Positions 26,076-34,826 of a stretch of 64,000 nucleotides of DNA are shown piece by piece; the stretch's first letter is position 1; each line of letters opens with the position of its first letter. The stretch covers positions 1 through 64,000 of the forward strand of contig JBKQIY010000147.1 of assembly GCA_052148155.1 (NCBI GenBank), in the 5' to 3' direction. The DNA is from JBBQER01 sp052148155. GTDB taxonomy: Bacteria; Actinomycetota; Acidimicrobiia; IMCC26256; PALSA-610. Under the pieces are notes generated by a model. It was not told the origin of the DNA, ran no database searches, and worked only from the letters and a program-made list of their open reading frames with translations. The position numbers and the translations under genes were made by a program.

Positions 26076-26816
26076 TCAGCTCTCGAAGTTCGGGACCGCC
26101 GGCCGAACGTGTTCGACGCGGCCTTTCGGCTCCTCCCATTCCTCCTGGCGGCCGAGCGCAGTCGAATCCAAGAAGGCGTAGGAACCGCCGAGCACTTCCG
26201 TGCCGCGCGCGTACATGGAGTACGTGTGAAACACCCGGTTGTCGTCGCGCAGGAACATGCTGTAGCCCGGTTGCTCCGACGATCCCTCTCCGAGCCATCC
26301 CATCCCGACCGTTTCGAGCTCGTCGAGCGTTCGAAAGTTGAACATGACCGGCGCGACCGCGGCGTCGATCGTGACGTTGAAGTCTTAGTTGAAGTCGCTC
26401 CCGAACGACGAGTACCACGGAAACGTCCAGCCTCTTATCGTCTGGTATCTCGCGATCTTGGCGAGCGGCGCCCGCGACACAACAACTAACGTCGTGTCGC
26501 GAGCGTGAAGATGTTCGAGCAAGCCGGCTGAGATCTCATCGGCCGCGGCGGTGCAGCTCGGGCAGCCGTCGTCCCAGGCGGGATCGAACATGAAGTGCTG
26601 CACGACGAGCTGACGCCGCCCGTCGAACACGGCGGCCAGACCGGCCTTCCCGTCCGGACCTTCGAACATGTAGTCCTTGTCGATTTCGACCATCGGCAGC
26701 ATCCGACGCTTCACGTTCAGCGCATCACGTGCTCGTGTCATCGCCTTCTCCTCGACCAGCAGCTCCTTGCGCGCGACGCGCCACACGTCCTGTGCAACGA
26801 TCTCGGGAAGGCTCAC
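26076..26816 (-). pseudogene. DUF899 (thioredoxin-fold) gene with an in-frame TAA
   Basis: The frame starting at GTG 26816 (GAGGAG upstream) reads SLPEIVAQDVWRVARKELL, then MVEIDKDYMFEGPDGKAG and FMFDPAWDDGCPSC, all typical of DUF899 proteins. It continues to WYSSFGSDFN, meets TAA at 26385-26387, and goes on in the same frame with DFNVTIDAA, RDDNRVFHTYSMYARG and LGRQEEWEEP to the natural end. The family has Tyr after SDFN, so a TAC or TAT codon became TAA. The total, 246 codons, is the normal length. It is either a one-base nonsense mutation or a sequence error. Function of the family is unknown; a thioredoxin-like fold with CPSC is visible. Confidence 0.82.
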
Positions 26817-27177
26817 GGCGGCTCCTCGTTCATGTTCGGTCATGTGACGGTCCGTTCGTACGAAACCTATCGGCGAGTCCCGAACGTCCTCACCCTCGCT
26901 GCGGACAGGCCGACGACACGGATCGTCGGCGCCGCTGATGCCGGTGCGCGCAGCGAGATCGGCGACGCTGCGCTCGACGGCCCGCGACGACCGGACCGTG
27001 TCCGCGACTGATGTCTTCGACTCTGGGCGACGCCCACATTCATCGGCGCGTCGGATCCGACCGGCGCGCAGTTCAAGGTCGTCGCGAACAACACCTGATC
27101 GGCGTCCTGACCGACGGGCCTCGCTGGTGCAGCCGATCGTGGGTCGTCTGCGCCGGCGGCGGGTCCGCCCGTTGGTG
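26817..27177. other. Gene-poor interval between the DUF899 relic and the MarR-like regulator
   Basis: About 360 bases with no coding frame I can support. On the minus strand a short protein-like patch (QVLFATTLNCAPVGSDAPMN, near 27060) stands out from the surrounding sequence but has no recognisable family and no good start. It may be the remnant of a gene. The promoter of the DUF899 gene must lie near its left side. Confidence 0.4.
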
Positions 27178-28287
27178 TTAACTGCCGTCGGGCCAGCCCC
27201 CGCGGTGCAACACCGTCGGATAGTGCGCAAGTACGTCTGGTCTCGACATCGACGCCCGCCAACCATCTGGGTACGGTTCCAACCCTGCAAAGAGGGGCGA
27301 CGGGCCGGCGTCCGGGTCGCCGACCAACCGTTGCAGCGCGGCGCGCAGGTCGCCGACGTGGCCTTCGCCGAACCGTGCGTCCCAGCGCGCTTCGACTCCG
27401 CCGAGGAGCGTGAGGTAGGCGTGTCGGGCGTTTCGTCCTTGGGGTGTGAACCGAACCAATTTCGACCGGCCGTGTGCAGGATCGGGGCCGACGACGACGT
27501 CGCCGAGACGCTCCAAGTAGCCGACCATCATGGCGATCGCTTCCTTCGACACCCCGGCCCGGCGTGGAAGATCTTGTACCCGCACGCCGTCGGTGTCGAG
27601 GATGCGTAAGAGGTCGGCGCCGATCGCGATTGACCGTTTGGACTTGCGTTCGTACTCGAGCGCGAACGTCAACAGGACATGCGACAACAGCGCCGGCAAC
27701 TCAAGTTCCGATGGTCGGCCGCGACGAGGTCGAGGCGACGCTGTGGCGTCGAAATGGGCAGGAACCATGCCGTGACCGAGTACCGGAAGGTACGCGGGCA
27801 GTTCGATGTCGGTTTCCTCGACCAACGCACCCAGCGAACTCCGAAGCGTGTCGATCGCTTCGTCGCCGAATCGTCTGCGCCAGCGTTCCTCGATCGTTCC
27901 TGCCAGCGGGCGCCACACCTGTTGGGCCGCCCGACCTTTGGCGGTCGGGCGAACGATCTGCTCGGAGCGAGGCGGCTTCGCCCGGCGCTCGACCCCATCC
28001 TCGTCGCCGTCGACGGCGACATACCCCCACCGTCGCATACCGGCCAACGACGGGTGGGTTGCACCCTTGGCCACACCGGCGCGACTCGAAAGTTCGCCAA
28101 CGCTCAGCCCGTCGTCGTCGACGAACCGCATGAAGTTCGACCACATCACCAGCGAGACGAGAAATCGCGAACGGGCGCCGGCGAGGACAATCTGTCGTTC
28201 GAACTCGTTGTCGAGCTCGATCGTGAACGCGACGAGCACTTCGGACAGCAACGTCGGGAGCGGCACTCGGAGATCCACCGCACGCAT
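27178..28287 (-). CDS. Transcriptional regulator with two MarR-like winged-helix domains
   Basis: A 369-residue protein that seems to contain two related regulator halves. In the first (residues ~25-110) the helix-turn-helix reads VGELSSRAGVAKGATHPSLA with a wing at YVAVDGDEDG. In the second (~210-290) it reads QDLPRRAGVSKEAIAMMVGY with wing VVVGPDPAHGRSKLVRFT. Each half ends in a segment of type ARWDARFG or ERWRRRFG followed by LR..L..LV. The ATG at 28287 is chosen since homology starts there. It is divergently placed 48 bases from a flavin amine oxidase gene, which it probably regulates (inference). Confidence 0.78.
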   Translation of the reverse strand: MRAVDLRVPLPTLLSEVLVAFTIELDNEFERQIVLAGARSRFLVSLVMWSNFMRFVDDDGLSVGELSSRAGVAKGATHPSLAGMRRWGYVAVDGDEDGVERRAKPPRSEQIVRPTAKGRAAQQVWRPLAGTIEERWRRRFGDEAIDTLRSSLGALVEETDIELPAYLPVLGHGMVPAHFDATASPRPRRGRPSELELPALLSHVLLTFALEYERKSKRSIAIGADLLRILDTDGVRVQDLPRRAGVSKEAIAMMVGYLERLGDVVVGPDPAHGRSKLVRFTPQGRNARHAYLTLLGGVEARWDARFGEGHVGDLRAALQRLVGDPDAGPSPLFAGLEPYPDGWRASMSRPDVLAHYPTVLHRGGWPDGS

Positions 28288-28334
28288 GTTCGGGCATCGT
28301 GCGATCGAACGCAACGCGGTACCGTTCGGCCTTG

Positions 28335-29693
28335 ATGCCCGAACGGATCGACGTGGACGCGTGCGTGGTCGGAGCCGGATATGCCGGGCTGACCGCCGCC
28401 CGCCGGCTCGCTCAACACGGCAGGTCGGTCGTCGTGCTCGAAGCGCGCGATCGGGTCGGCGGCCGGATCTGGACCCAGCCGCTGTCCGACGGGACGCCGG
28501 TCGATCGCGGCGGCGCCTGGCTGGCCCCAACGCACGATGCGATGTTCGGCCTCGCTCGGGAGGTCGGCGTGTCCACCTACAAGACATGGGTGAAGGGTGC
28601 ACACCTCCTCGTTGACGGAGCACGAACGCGCCGCTACACGGGACTCATCCCGAAGATCAGCCCTGCGGCGATTGTCACGATCGCGCTGGCGCAATGGAAG
28701 ATCGACCGGATGGCCAAGCAGGTGCCGATCGAAGCTCCGTGGACTGCGCAACGCGCGTCGGAGTGGGATTCGCAAACGGTCGCGGCATGGCTCGAACGGT
28801 CCGGAATTCGCACCACCATCGGTCGGGCGTTGTTCGAGATGGCAGTGCGCGGCCTGTTTACCGGCGACCTGAACGACGTGTCGTTGCTCAACTTGTTGTT
28901 CTTGGTGCGGGCGCACGGAAGTATCGAGGCGCTCTTCTCGATCGAAGGCGGCTCGCAGGAGAACATGATCGAAGGCGGTGCCGGCTCGATCGCGCGACGT
29001 ATGGCTGACGACTTGGGCGATGCGGTGCGTTTGCAGGCGCCGGTCCGGTCCGTGACCCAAGGCGACGACCACGTGATCGTCGAGACGGACGAACTCGCCA
29101 TCCGCGCCGGTCATGCCGTCGTCGCAGTCCCGCCCGCGCTGGCGCTCGAGATCGCGTTCGATCCCGTACTTCCCGACGACCGCCTCACGCTCTACCGCAA
29201 CACGGTCGCCGGTCCCGAGTCGAAGACGCTCGTCGTCTACGACGAGCCGTTCTGGCGGGCCGATGGCTTCAGCGGACAGACCTCCGAGCCCGGCTCGGCA
29301 TGTGAGGTGACCTTGGATGCGTCACCGTCGTGCGGAACTCCCGGTGTGATCGCGTCGTTCGCGTTCGGACCAGTTGCGTCCAGGTTCGACGCGCTCGACC
29401 CGGCGGAACGTCGCCGCGCGGTGCTCGACGCGCTGACCGCGAGGCTTGGTCGGCGTGCGGCCTCACCCACCGAGTTCATCGAGACTCCGTGGTGGGAGGA
29501 GAACTGGACGCGCGGTTGTTCCATGGCGCATTTCCGACCCGGGATGCTCACGCGGTACGGGCCGCTGCTCCGCCAACCGTTCGGACGGCTGCACTGGGCC
29601 GGAACCGAAACCGCGACGACGTCGTACGGCGCGATGGACGGCGCCGTACGGTCGGGTGAACGGGCCGCAGCCGAGATCCTCGAACGCGTCTAG
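28335..29693 (+). CDS. Flavin monoamine oxidase family protein
   Basis: A 452-residue FAD-dependent amine oxidase. The FAD motif is ACVVGAGYAGLTAARRLAQ at residues ~7-25, then ARDRVGGRIWT, the GGAWLAPTH substrate-site segment, and the C-terminal FAD-contact RLHWAGTETATTSYGAMDGA near 425-445. The lack of a covalent-FAD Cys motif and overall pattern fit bacterial monoamine or polyamine oxidases (putrescine oxidase type). It would oxidise an amine to imine/aldehyde with O2. ATG 28335 directly follows a TTG; both could initiate. It is divergent from the double-MarR regulator. Confidence 0.87.
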   Translation: MPERIDVDACVVGAGYAGLTAARRLAQHGRSVVVLEARDRVGGRIWTQPLSDGTPVDRGGAWLAPTHDAMFGLAREVGVSTYKTWVKGAHLLVDGARTRRYTGLIPKISPAAIVTIALAQWKIDRMAKQVPIEAPWTAQRASEWDSQTVAAWLERSGIRTTIGRALFEMAVRGLFTGDLNDVSLLNLLFLVRAHGSIEALFSIEGGSQENMIEGGAGSIARRMADDLGDAVRLQAPVRSVTQGDDHVIVETDELAIRAGHAVVAVPPALALEIAFDPVLPDDRLTLYRNTVAGPESKTLVVYDEPFWRADGFSGQTSEPGSACEVTLDASPSCGTPGVIASFAFGPVASRFDALDPAERRRAVLDALTARLGRRAASPTEFIETPWWEENWTRGCSMAHFRPGMLTRYGPLLRQPFGRLHWAGTETATTSYGAMDGAVRSGERAAAEILERV

Positions 29694-29908
29694 CCGGCAC
29701 AACTCGCCGGAGGTGGCAGTCGTCGACCACGCCGACCGTGAATTCCTATGCCGCTCGTCCGCGGCGGACTCGTAGCCGACGCCGAACTCACGACCTCTTC
29801 GCCGTCGAGGCCGCAGGTCAACAGTGTCGGACAGTCGCAGACCGCCGCCGGCCGGCTCCGGCTCGTGAGGTACATCTCGTCGATCAGGTCGGCGGGCAAC
29901 ATCGTCGA

Positions 29909-30559
29909 TCAGCTCGGGTGAAGGCCACACGACTCCAGCGCGGCGCGGTAGTGGGTCCCCAGCCAACGCCATGCCCGTGACGTATAGGGATGGATGTGGT
30001 CGGCGGGTGGGTTCCGGCTGGCGAGCAGGCTCGGGTCTTCGTGCACCGCGGCGTTCCAGTCGACAATTTTCACGTTGCGATGCTGCGCCGCGAGCTGGCG
30101 GATCGCGGCGTTGATGTCAGCTGCGACGGCATGTCGGCCCAGGTAGTCGGCATTGGTACTGACGGTCACGTATACGACACACGTCCGGGAACGCACAAGG
30201 TCCCAGACCGCGTCGAAACCGGCGAGCCAGTCGGGGTGCGTGCGGGCCTGGATCGCGTCGTTGGTGCCGAGGTTGATCACAACCCCTTTGGGGTCCCGCC
30301 CAAGTTCCGCCTGAAGGGCTGGGATCATCTGGTCGATGCGTTTTCCGTCCACCGCGCGGATGTACAGCGCATATCCGCTGAGCTCGGCCTCCACGCCGGG
30401 TCCGCTCAGGACGGTGATCGAGTCTCCGACCACCGCGACAACTGGAGGCTTGCCCGAGCCGCCGCAACCGGCGACCAGGACCGCGCTTGCGACGATGATC
30501 GTCACCGCGGCTCGCACAGCAGGCAATGGTACGGGGGGCACCGTCACTGTTGTGGTCAT
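29909..30559 (-). CDS. SGNH/GDSL-fold lipoprotein hydrolase
   Basis: A 216-residue secreted esterase-like protein. The N-terminus is a lipoprotein signal (AAVTIIVASAVLVAGCGGSG) with lipobox VAGC, so it should be anchored outside the membrane. The SGNH blocks are present: VVGDSITVLSG (catalytic Ser), VINLGTNDA (Asn), and ADHIHPYT (Asp-x-x-His). ATG 30559 is chosen because the signal peptide begins there. The substrate may be an acyl or acetyl ester on cell-envelope material. The 215 bases downstream, to the amine oxidase stop, contain no convincing gene. Confidence 0.82.
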   Translation of the reverse strand: MTTTVTVPPVPLPAVRAAVTIIVASAVLVAGCGGSGKPPVVAVVGDSITVLSGPGVEAELSGYALYIRAVDGKRIDQMIPALQAELGRDPKGVVINLGTNDAIQARTHPDWLAGFDAVWDLVRSRTCVVYVTVSTNADYLGRHAVAADINAAIRQLAAQHRNVKIVDWNAAVHEDPSLLASRNPPADHIHPYTSRAWRWLGTHYRAALESCGLHPS

Positions 30560-30826
30560 GACGGTCTTGGCGGGTTCGGAACGTGGACGCGATACTTCCC
30601 GTGGGACTGGCAGCTGTTGGAAAGGTCGGCGCCCGGTGAACCTGCCGTCAAGGCGATGTGCGCGGCGCGCACTGCCGACGTTGGGAACTGATCTCGTCGC
30701 CATGCACCCGCGGCGACGAACGCCGGCTCAGTTTCGACGAGACACCTCCACGGCCTCGGGACAGTGCCGACGGGGTGTGGGAAGGTGCGGACGCCGACGC
30801 GGCTGGGTGCGGACGGCGATGTCGAG

Positions 30827-31345
30827 GTGACCGACGTGCGCATCGAAGCGACCTCTGGCGACATCACCGCCGAGCCGGTCGACGTGATCGTCAACGCGGC
30901 GAACGGCTCGCTTCGACGCGGCGGCGGCGTATGCGGCGCGATCTTCGCGGCTGCGGGCCCCGAGCTCGACGTGGCCTGCGCCGCGATCGGCGTCTGCGCG
31001 ACCGGTGACGCGGTGATCACACCGGGCTTTTTGTTGGCGGCCGACTGGATCGTGCACACCGTCGGACCGGTCTGGTACGGCGGCGACCGGGACGAGGCCA
31101 CGCTGCTCGGGTCGTGCTATCGGCGATCGGTCGAAGTGGCCCGTACCGTGGGTGCGACGTCAATCGCGTTTCCGGCCATCTCGACCGGCATCTTCGGTTA
31201 CCCCGGCCGCGCCGCAGCCGAGATCGCGGTCGCGGCGGTGGTCGCGGCCGCACGCGAGCACCCTGGGCTCAAGGTCGTGCGCCTCGTCGCGTTCGACGAC
31301 GCGACCCTGCGTTGGTACCTGGACCTGCTCGGCCCGGCCGACTGA
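30827..31345 (+). CDS. Macro domain (ADP-ribose-binding) protein
   Basis: A 172-residue stand-alone macro domain. Diagnostic segments: DVIVNAANGSLRRGGGVCGA (residues ~18-38), which binds the distal ribose and carries the catalytic Asn/Gly residues of MacroD-type hydrolases, and AFPAISTGIFGYP near 125, the phosphate loop. Such proteins bind ADP-ribose, hydrolyse O-acetyl-ADP-ribose or remove ADP-ribosylation. The GTG start at 30827 follows GTCGAG. It lies 26 bases before the FAD-linked oxidase gene and may share its transcript. Confidence 0.9.
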   Translation: MTDVRIEATSGDITAEPVDVIVNAANGSLRRGGGVCGAIFAAAGPELDVACAAIGVCATGDAVITPGFLLAADWIVHTVGPVWYGGDRDEATLLGSCYRRSVEVARTVGATSIAFPAISTGIFGYPGRAAAEIAVAAVVAAAREHPGLKVVRLVAFDDATLRWYLDLLGPAD

Positions 31346-31371
31346 CAACCCGAAGAACTATCGTCGGTGTC

Positions 31372-32763
31372 ATGTCCGACATCGTCGAGGCACTCACCGA
31401 TATCGTCGGCGTCGTCGGCGTGTCCGTCGGTGACGCGATCCACGACGACTACGCCCATGACGAAGCGCTGACCGCAGTCGCGCAGCGTCCGCTCGCGGTC
31501 GTGCGGCCCGGATCGACCGCCGACGTCGCACGCGTGGTCGAGGTCGCGGGCCGCGCCGGCGTGTCGCTCACCGCCCGCGGTTCGGGCACCGGCCTTTCCG
31601 GCGCATGTATCCCGCTCGAGGGTGGCGTTGTCGTCTCGTTCGAATGCATGCGCGACATCATCGAGATCGACCTCGACAACCACGTCGCGGTCGTGCAACC
31701 GGGCGTGACGCTCGACCAACTCGACCAAGCCATCCGGCCGTACGGTCTGGTGTACCCGGTGTTTCCGGGCGAGAGCTCCGCAAGCGTTGGCGGCACCGTC
31801 GCGACGAACGCCGGCGGTATGCGCGCCGTGAAGTACGGCGTGACCCGCCACCAGGTGCTCGGTCTGGAGGCCGTGCTCGGCAGCGGCGAGGTGATCCGTA
31901 CCGGCGGCAAGTTCGTGAAAGCCACAACCGGCTACGACCTGACGCAGATCATCGTCGGGTCCGAAGGAACGCTCGCGCTCGTGACCGAAGCGACGGTCCG
32001 GCTCTATCCGCGACCGGAGTTCGCCACGACGGTCCTCGCGCCGTTCGCCGCGCTCAGCGCGGTCACTGCAGCAGTGCCGAAGATCGTCGCGAGCGGAATC
32101 GGTCCGCTGCTCTTGGAGTACATCGACGTCATTTCGATGGACGCGATCGTACGAAGTCACGGGGTCGAGCTTGGTGTCAACGCCGCGGTCAAGGAGCAGA
32201 CGATGGCATATCTCGTCGTCGTGCTCGAAGACCGCAACGACGACCGTCTCGACGAGAACACCGAAGAGCTCGCGAACCTGCTCACCGATCTCGGCGCGTT
32301 GGAGGTATATGTACTGCCGTCTTCGTCGGGCGCGCAGCTGATCGAAGCGCGCGAGAAGGCCTTTTGGACCGCGAAAGCGGCCGGCGCGAACGACATCCTC
32401 GACATGGTGGTGCCCCGGGCGTCGATTCCGGCGTACATGGCCGCGGTCGCCGACCTTGCCGAGGCGAGCCGTTCGCTGGTCGTGGGCTGCGGCCACGCCG
32501 GTGACGGCAACGTGCACCTGTCGGTCTTCCAGCCCGACGCCACCGTTCGTCACGACTTGATCCACGACATCTTCGCGGCGGGGATGGGGCTCGGAGGCGC
32601 GATCTCGGGAGAGCATGGCATCGGCACCGAGAAAAAGGCGTACGTGGCCGAACTCGAAGACCCGGTCAAGCTCGCGTTGATGCGTCGGATCAAAACCGCG
32701 TTCGATCCGCTCGGAATTCTCAATCCGGGCACGATCTTCGACAACGACGAGGACATGCCGTGA
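31372..32763 (+). CDS. FAD-binding 2-hydroxyacid oxidase, GlcD type
   Basis: A 463-residue flavoprotein of the glycolate oxidase GlcD / D-lactate dehydrogenase family. The FAD-binding loop is TARGSGTGLSGACIP (residues ~66-80), followed by GESSASVGGTVATNAGG and KATTGYDLTQIIVGSEGTL. The C-terminal cap ends with GHAGDGNVHLSVF and ISGEHGIGTEKK, the usual metal- and substrate-binding blocks. It should oxidise a 2-hydroxy acid to a 2-oxo acid. ATG 31372 is chosen by homology. Its stop overlaps the start of the ThDP enzyme gene, so the 2-oxo acid may be passed on for decarboxylation. Confidence 0.9.
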   Translation: MSDIVEALTDIVGVVGVSVGDAIHDDYAHDEALTAVAQRPLAVVRPGSTADVARVVEVAGRAGVSLTARGSGTGLSGACIPLEGGVVVSFECMRDIIEIDLDNHVAVVQPGVTLDQLDQAIRPYGLVYPVFPGESSASVGGTVATNAGGMRAVKYGVTRHQVLGLEAVLGSGEVIRTGGKFVKATTGYDLTQIIVGSEGTLALVTEATVRLYPRPEFATTVLAPFAALSAVTAAVPKIVASGIGPLLLEYIDVISMDAIVRSHGVELGVNAAVKEQTMAYLVVVLEDRNDDRLDENTEELANLLTDLGALEVYVLPSSSGAQLIEAREKAFWTAKAAGANDILDMVVPRASIPAYMAAVADLAEASRSLVVGCGHAGDGNVHLSVFQPDATVRHDLIHDIFAAGMGLGGAISGEHGIGTEKKAYVAELEDPVKLALMRRIKTAFDPLGILNPGTIFDNDEDMP

Positions 32764-34316
32764 ACGGCGCCCAAGCACTCATTCGCACACTGGTCGGATG
32801 TGGCGTCGACACGTGCTTCATGAATCCCGGCACGTCCGAGATGCATTTCGTCGCTGCGCTCGACACCGTTAGCGAGATGCACAGCGTGCTCGCCCTGTTC
32901 GAAGGGGTCGCCACCGGCGCCGCGGACGGCTACGGGCGCCTCGCGGATCGGCCGGCGGCGACGTTGCTGCACCTCGGACCGGGTCTGGGCAACGGACTCG
33001 CCAACCTGCACAACGCGCGCAAGGGCCATACGCCCGTCGTCAACATCGTCGGCGATCACGCCACCTACCACAAGCAATACGACGCGCAGCTCGAGTCGGA
33101 CATCGACACGGTCGCGCGTAACGTCTCGTCTTTCATCCGCTGGTCGGCCAAAACCGCCGAGGTCGCACGCGACGCGGCCGACACGGTCGCCGCCGCGTTC
33201 GGGCCGCCCGGCCAGGTGGCGACGCTCGTGTTGCCGGCGGACATCTCGTGGGGCGACGGCGGCGAGGTGTGCGCACCGCAGACACCGACCGGTCGTCGGA
33301 CCGTCAGCGACGACGCGGTTCGTACGGTCGCCGACGCGTTGCGGTCGGGTGAACCGGCCGCGCTGCTCGTCGGTGGAACGGCGTGCCGCGCGCCAGCGTT
33401 GGGGCTTGCCGGCTCGATCGCCGATTCGACCGGCGCCAAGCTGTTGTGCGAAACGTTCCCGGCGCGGATCGAGCGGGGCGCGGGACGGGTGGCAGTCGAT
33501 CGGATCGCCTACCTCGCCGAGTTCGCTGCGATGCAACTGGACGGGCTGCGCCATCTGGTGCTGATCGATGCGAAGGCGCCGGTTTCGTTCTTCGCCTATC
33601 CCGACCGGGCGAGCTGGCTGGCGCCCGACGGCTGCGAAATCCACACCCTGGCCGGACCGACCGACGACGTACCGTCGGCACTGGCCGCGCTCGCCGACGC
33701 CGTCGGCGCGGCTGCCGGATCGGCCCAACTTCGCCAGCTCGGGCGGCCGGAGCTGCCGAGCGGGCCGCTCACCGCGCAGACGGTGTGCGCCGCGCTCGGC
33801 GCGCTGTTGCCGGAGAACGCGATCGTGTCCGACGAAGGAAACACGTCGGGCCTGTTCGCGGCCGGGTCGACCGCAGGCGCGCCACCCCACGATTGGCTTT
33901 GTCTCACGGGCGGAGCAATCGGCCAGGGGCTCCCCGTCGCGGTCGGCGCCGCGGTGGCGTGCCCCGACCGGCGCGTCGTCGCGCTCGAATCTGACGGGAG
34001 CGCGATGTACACGTTGCAGGCGTTGTGGACGATGGTCCGCGAAGACCTCGACGTCACGACGATTGTGTGCAACAACGGTTCGTACGCGGTGCTCAACATG
34101 GAGCTCGGCCGGGTCGGCGCTGACCCCGCCGGCCCACGCGCGAAGGCCATGCTCGACATTTCCCGGCCCGATCTCGATTTCGTGGCCCTCGCCGGCGGTA
34201 TGGGCGTGAGCGCGACACGGGCGACGACCGCCGAAGAGTTCAACGAGCAGCTGGCGCGGGCGCTGTCGACCCCCGGACCGACGCTGGTCGAGGCGGTCGT
34301 TCCGTCCATCGTGTGA
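32760..34316 (+). CDS. Thiamine-diphosphate enzyme, acetolactate synthase/benzoylformate decarboxylase-like
   Basis: A 518-residue ThDP enzyme starting at a GTG that overlaps the GlcD-type gene stop. The N-terminal domain has NPGTSEMHFVAAL and LALFEGVATGAADGYGRL with the activating Glu, and LHLGPGLGNGLANLHNA. The C-terminal ThDP site is ESDGSAMYTLQALW, ending in VCNNGSYAVL; the usual GDG is SDG here. Length and pattern match the acetolactate-synthase-like group that includes benzoylformate decarboxylase; there is no regulatory subunit gene. With the upstream oxidase, a 2-hydroxyacid to 2-oxoacid to aldehyde route is a reasonable inference. Confidence 0.87.
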   Translation: MNGAQALIRTLVGCGVDTCFMNPGTSEMHFVAALDTVSEMHSVLALFEGVATGAADGYGRLADRPAATLLHLGPGLGNGLANLHNARKGHTPVVNIVGDHATYHKQYDAQLESDIDTVARNVSSFIRWSAKTAEVARDAADTVAAAFGPPGQVATLVLPADISWGDGGEVCAPQTPTGRRTVSDDAVRTVADALRSGEPAALLVGGTACRAPALGLAGSIADSTGAKLLCETFPARIERGAGRVAVDRIAYLAEFAAMQLDGLRHLVLIDAKAPVSFFAYPDRASWLAPDGCEIHTLAGPTDDVPSALAALADAVGAAAGSAQLRQLGRPELPSGPLTAQTVCAALGALLPENAIVSDEGNTSGLFAAGSTAGAPPHDWLCLTGGAIGQGLPVAVGAAVACPDRRVVALESDGSAMYTLQALWTMVREDLDVTTIVCNNGSYAVLNMELGRVGADPAGPRAKAMLDISRPDLDFVALAGGMGVSATRATTAEEFNEQLARALSTPGPTLVEAVVPSIV

Positions 34317-34337
34317 GATGTCTGGAAAGATGCGGAC

Positions 34338-34817
34338 ATGACGACGGAACGGATGGACGTCCAGCGCACGATCGCGGCGGACCCGGCAACGATTTTCCGG
34401 CTGCTGTGCGACCCGAAAGGTCATGTGACGATCGACAGCTCCGGGATGCTGATGGACTCGACCGGCGAGCCGGTCGCCGCGGTCGGCGACAGCTTCGTGG
34501 TGCATATGGACCGCGAGTCGCTCAACGATTTCCCGATGGGTCGTTACGACGTGACGGTGAACATCACCACGCTCGTCCCGGACCGCGAGATCGCCTGGAC
34601 GATCGTCGGCACGATCCGTCCGCCGATCGGCCACATTTACGGCTACACGCTCGAACCCGTCGACAACGGCACGCTCGTCACCTCCTACTACGACTGGTCG
34701 TCGATCGACCCGGTATGGCGAGAGGCCGGGATCTTCCCGGTCATCTCCGAGGGCGCGTTGCGCGCCACCCTCGGGATCCTCGCCCGCACTGTCGCGCCGG
34801 GCGGCGTCGCCTCGTAA
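34338..34817 (+). CDS. SRPBCC (START/Bet v1-like) protein
   Basis: A 159-residue SRPBCC-superfamily protein. It opens with VQRTIAADPATIFRLLCDPK, a hallmark of the group, followed by antiparallel strands (VTVNITTLVPDREIAWTIVG, YGYTLEPVDNGTLVTSYYDW) and the long C-terminal helix (LRATLGILARTVA). These proteins hold hydrophobic ligands and can be cyclases, transfer proteins or stress proteins. It follows the ThDP enzyme gene by 21 bases and closes the macro-oxidase-ThDP operon. The C-terminus converges with the RNA methyltransferase gene. Confidence 0.85.
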   Translation: MTTERMDVQRTIAADPATIFRLLCDPKGHVTIDSSGMLMDSTGEPVAAVGDSFVVHMDRESLNDFPMGRYDVTVNITTLVPDREIAWTIVGTIRPPIGHIYGYTLEPVDNGTLVTSYYDWSSIDPVWREAGIFPVISEGALRATLGILARTVAPGGVAS

Positions 34818-34826
34818 CCGGTCGCG

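Noticed and set aside
26817..27177. A gene in the interval with a protein-like patch near 27060
   Set aside because: One short segment only, with no start, no family and stops in the frame nearby.
29690..29902. A 70-codon minus-strand frame after the GDSL lipoprotein gene
   Set aside because: It follows the previous stop closely and has fair GC3, but shows no family motif, no ribosome site and overlaps the end of the amine oxidase gene.
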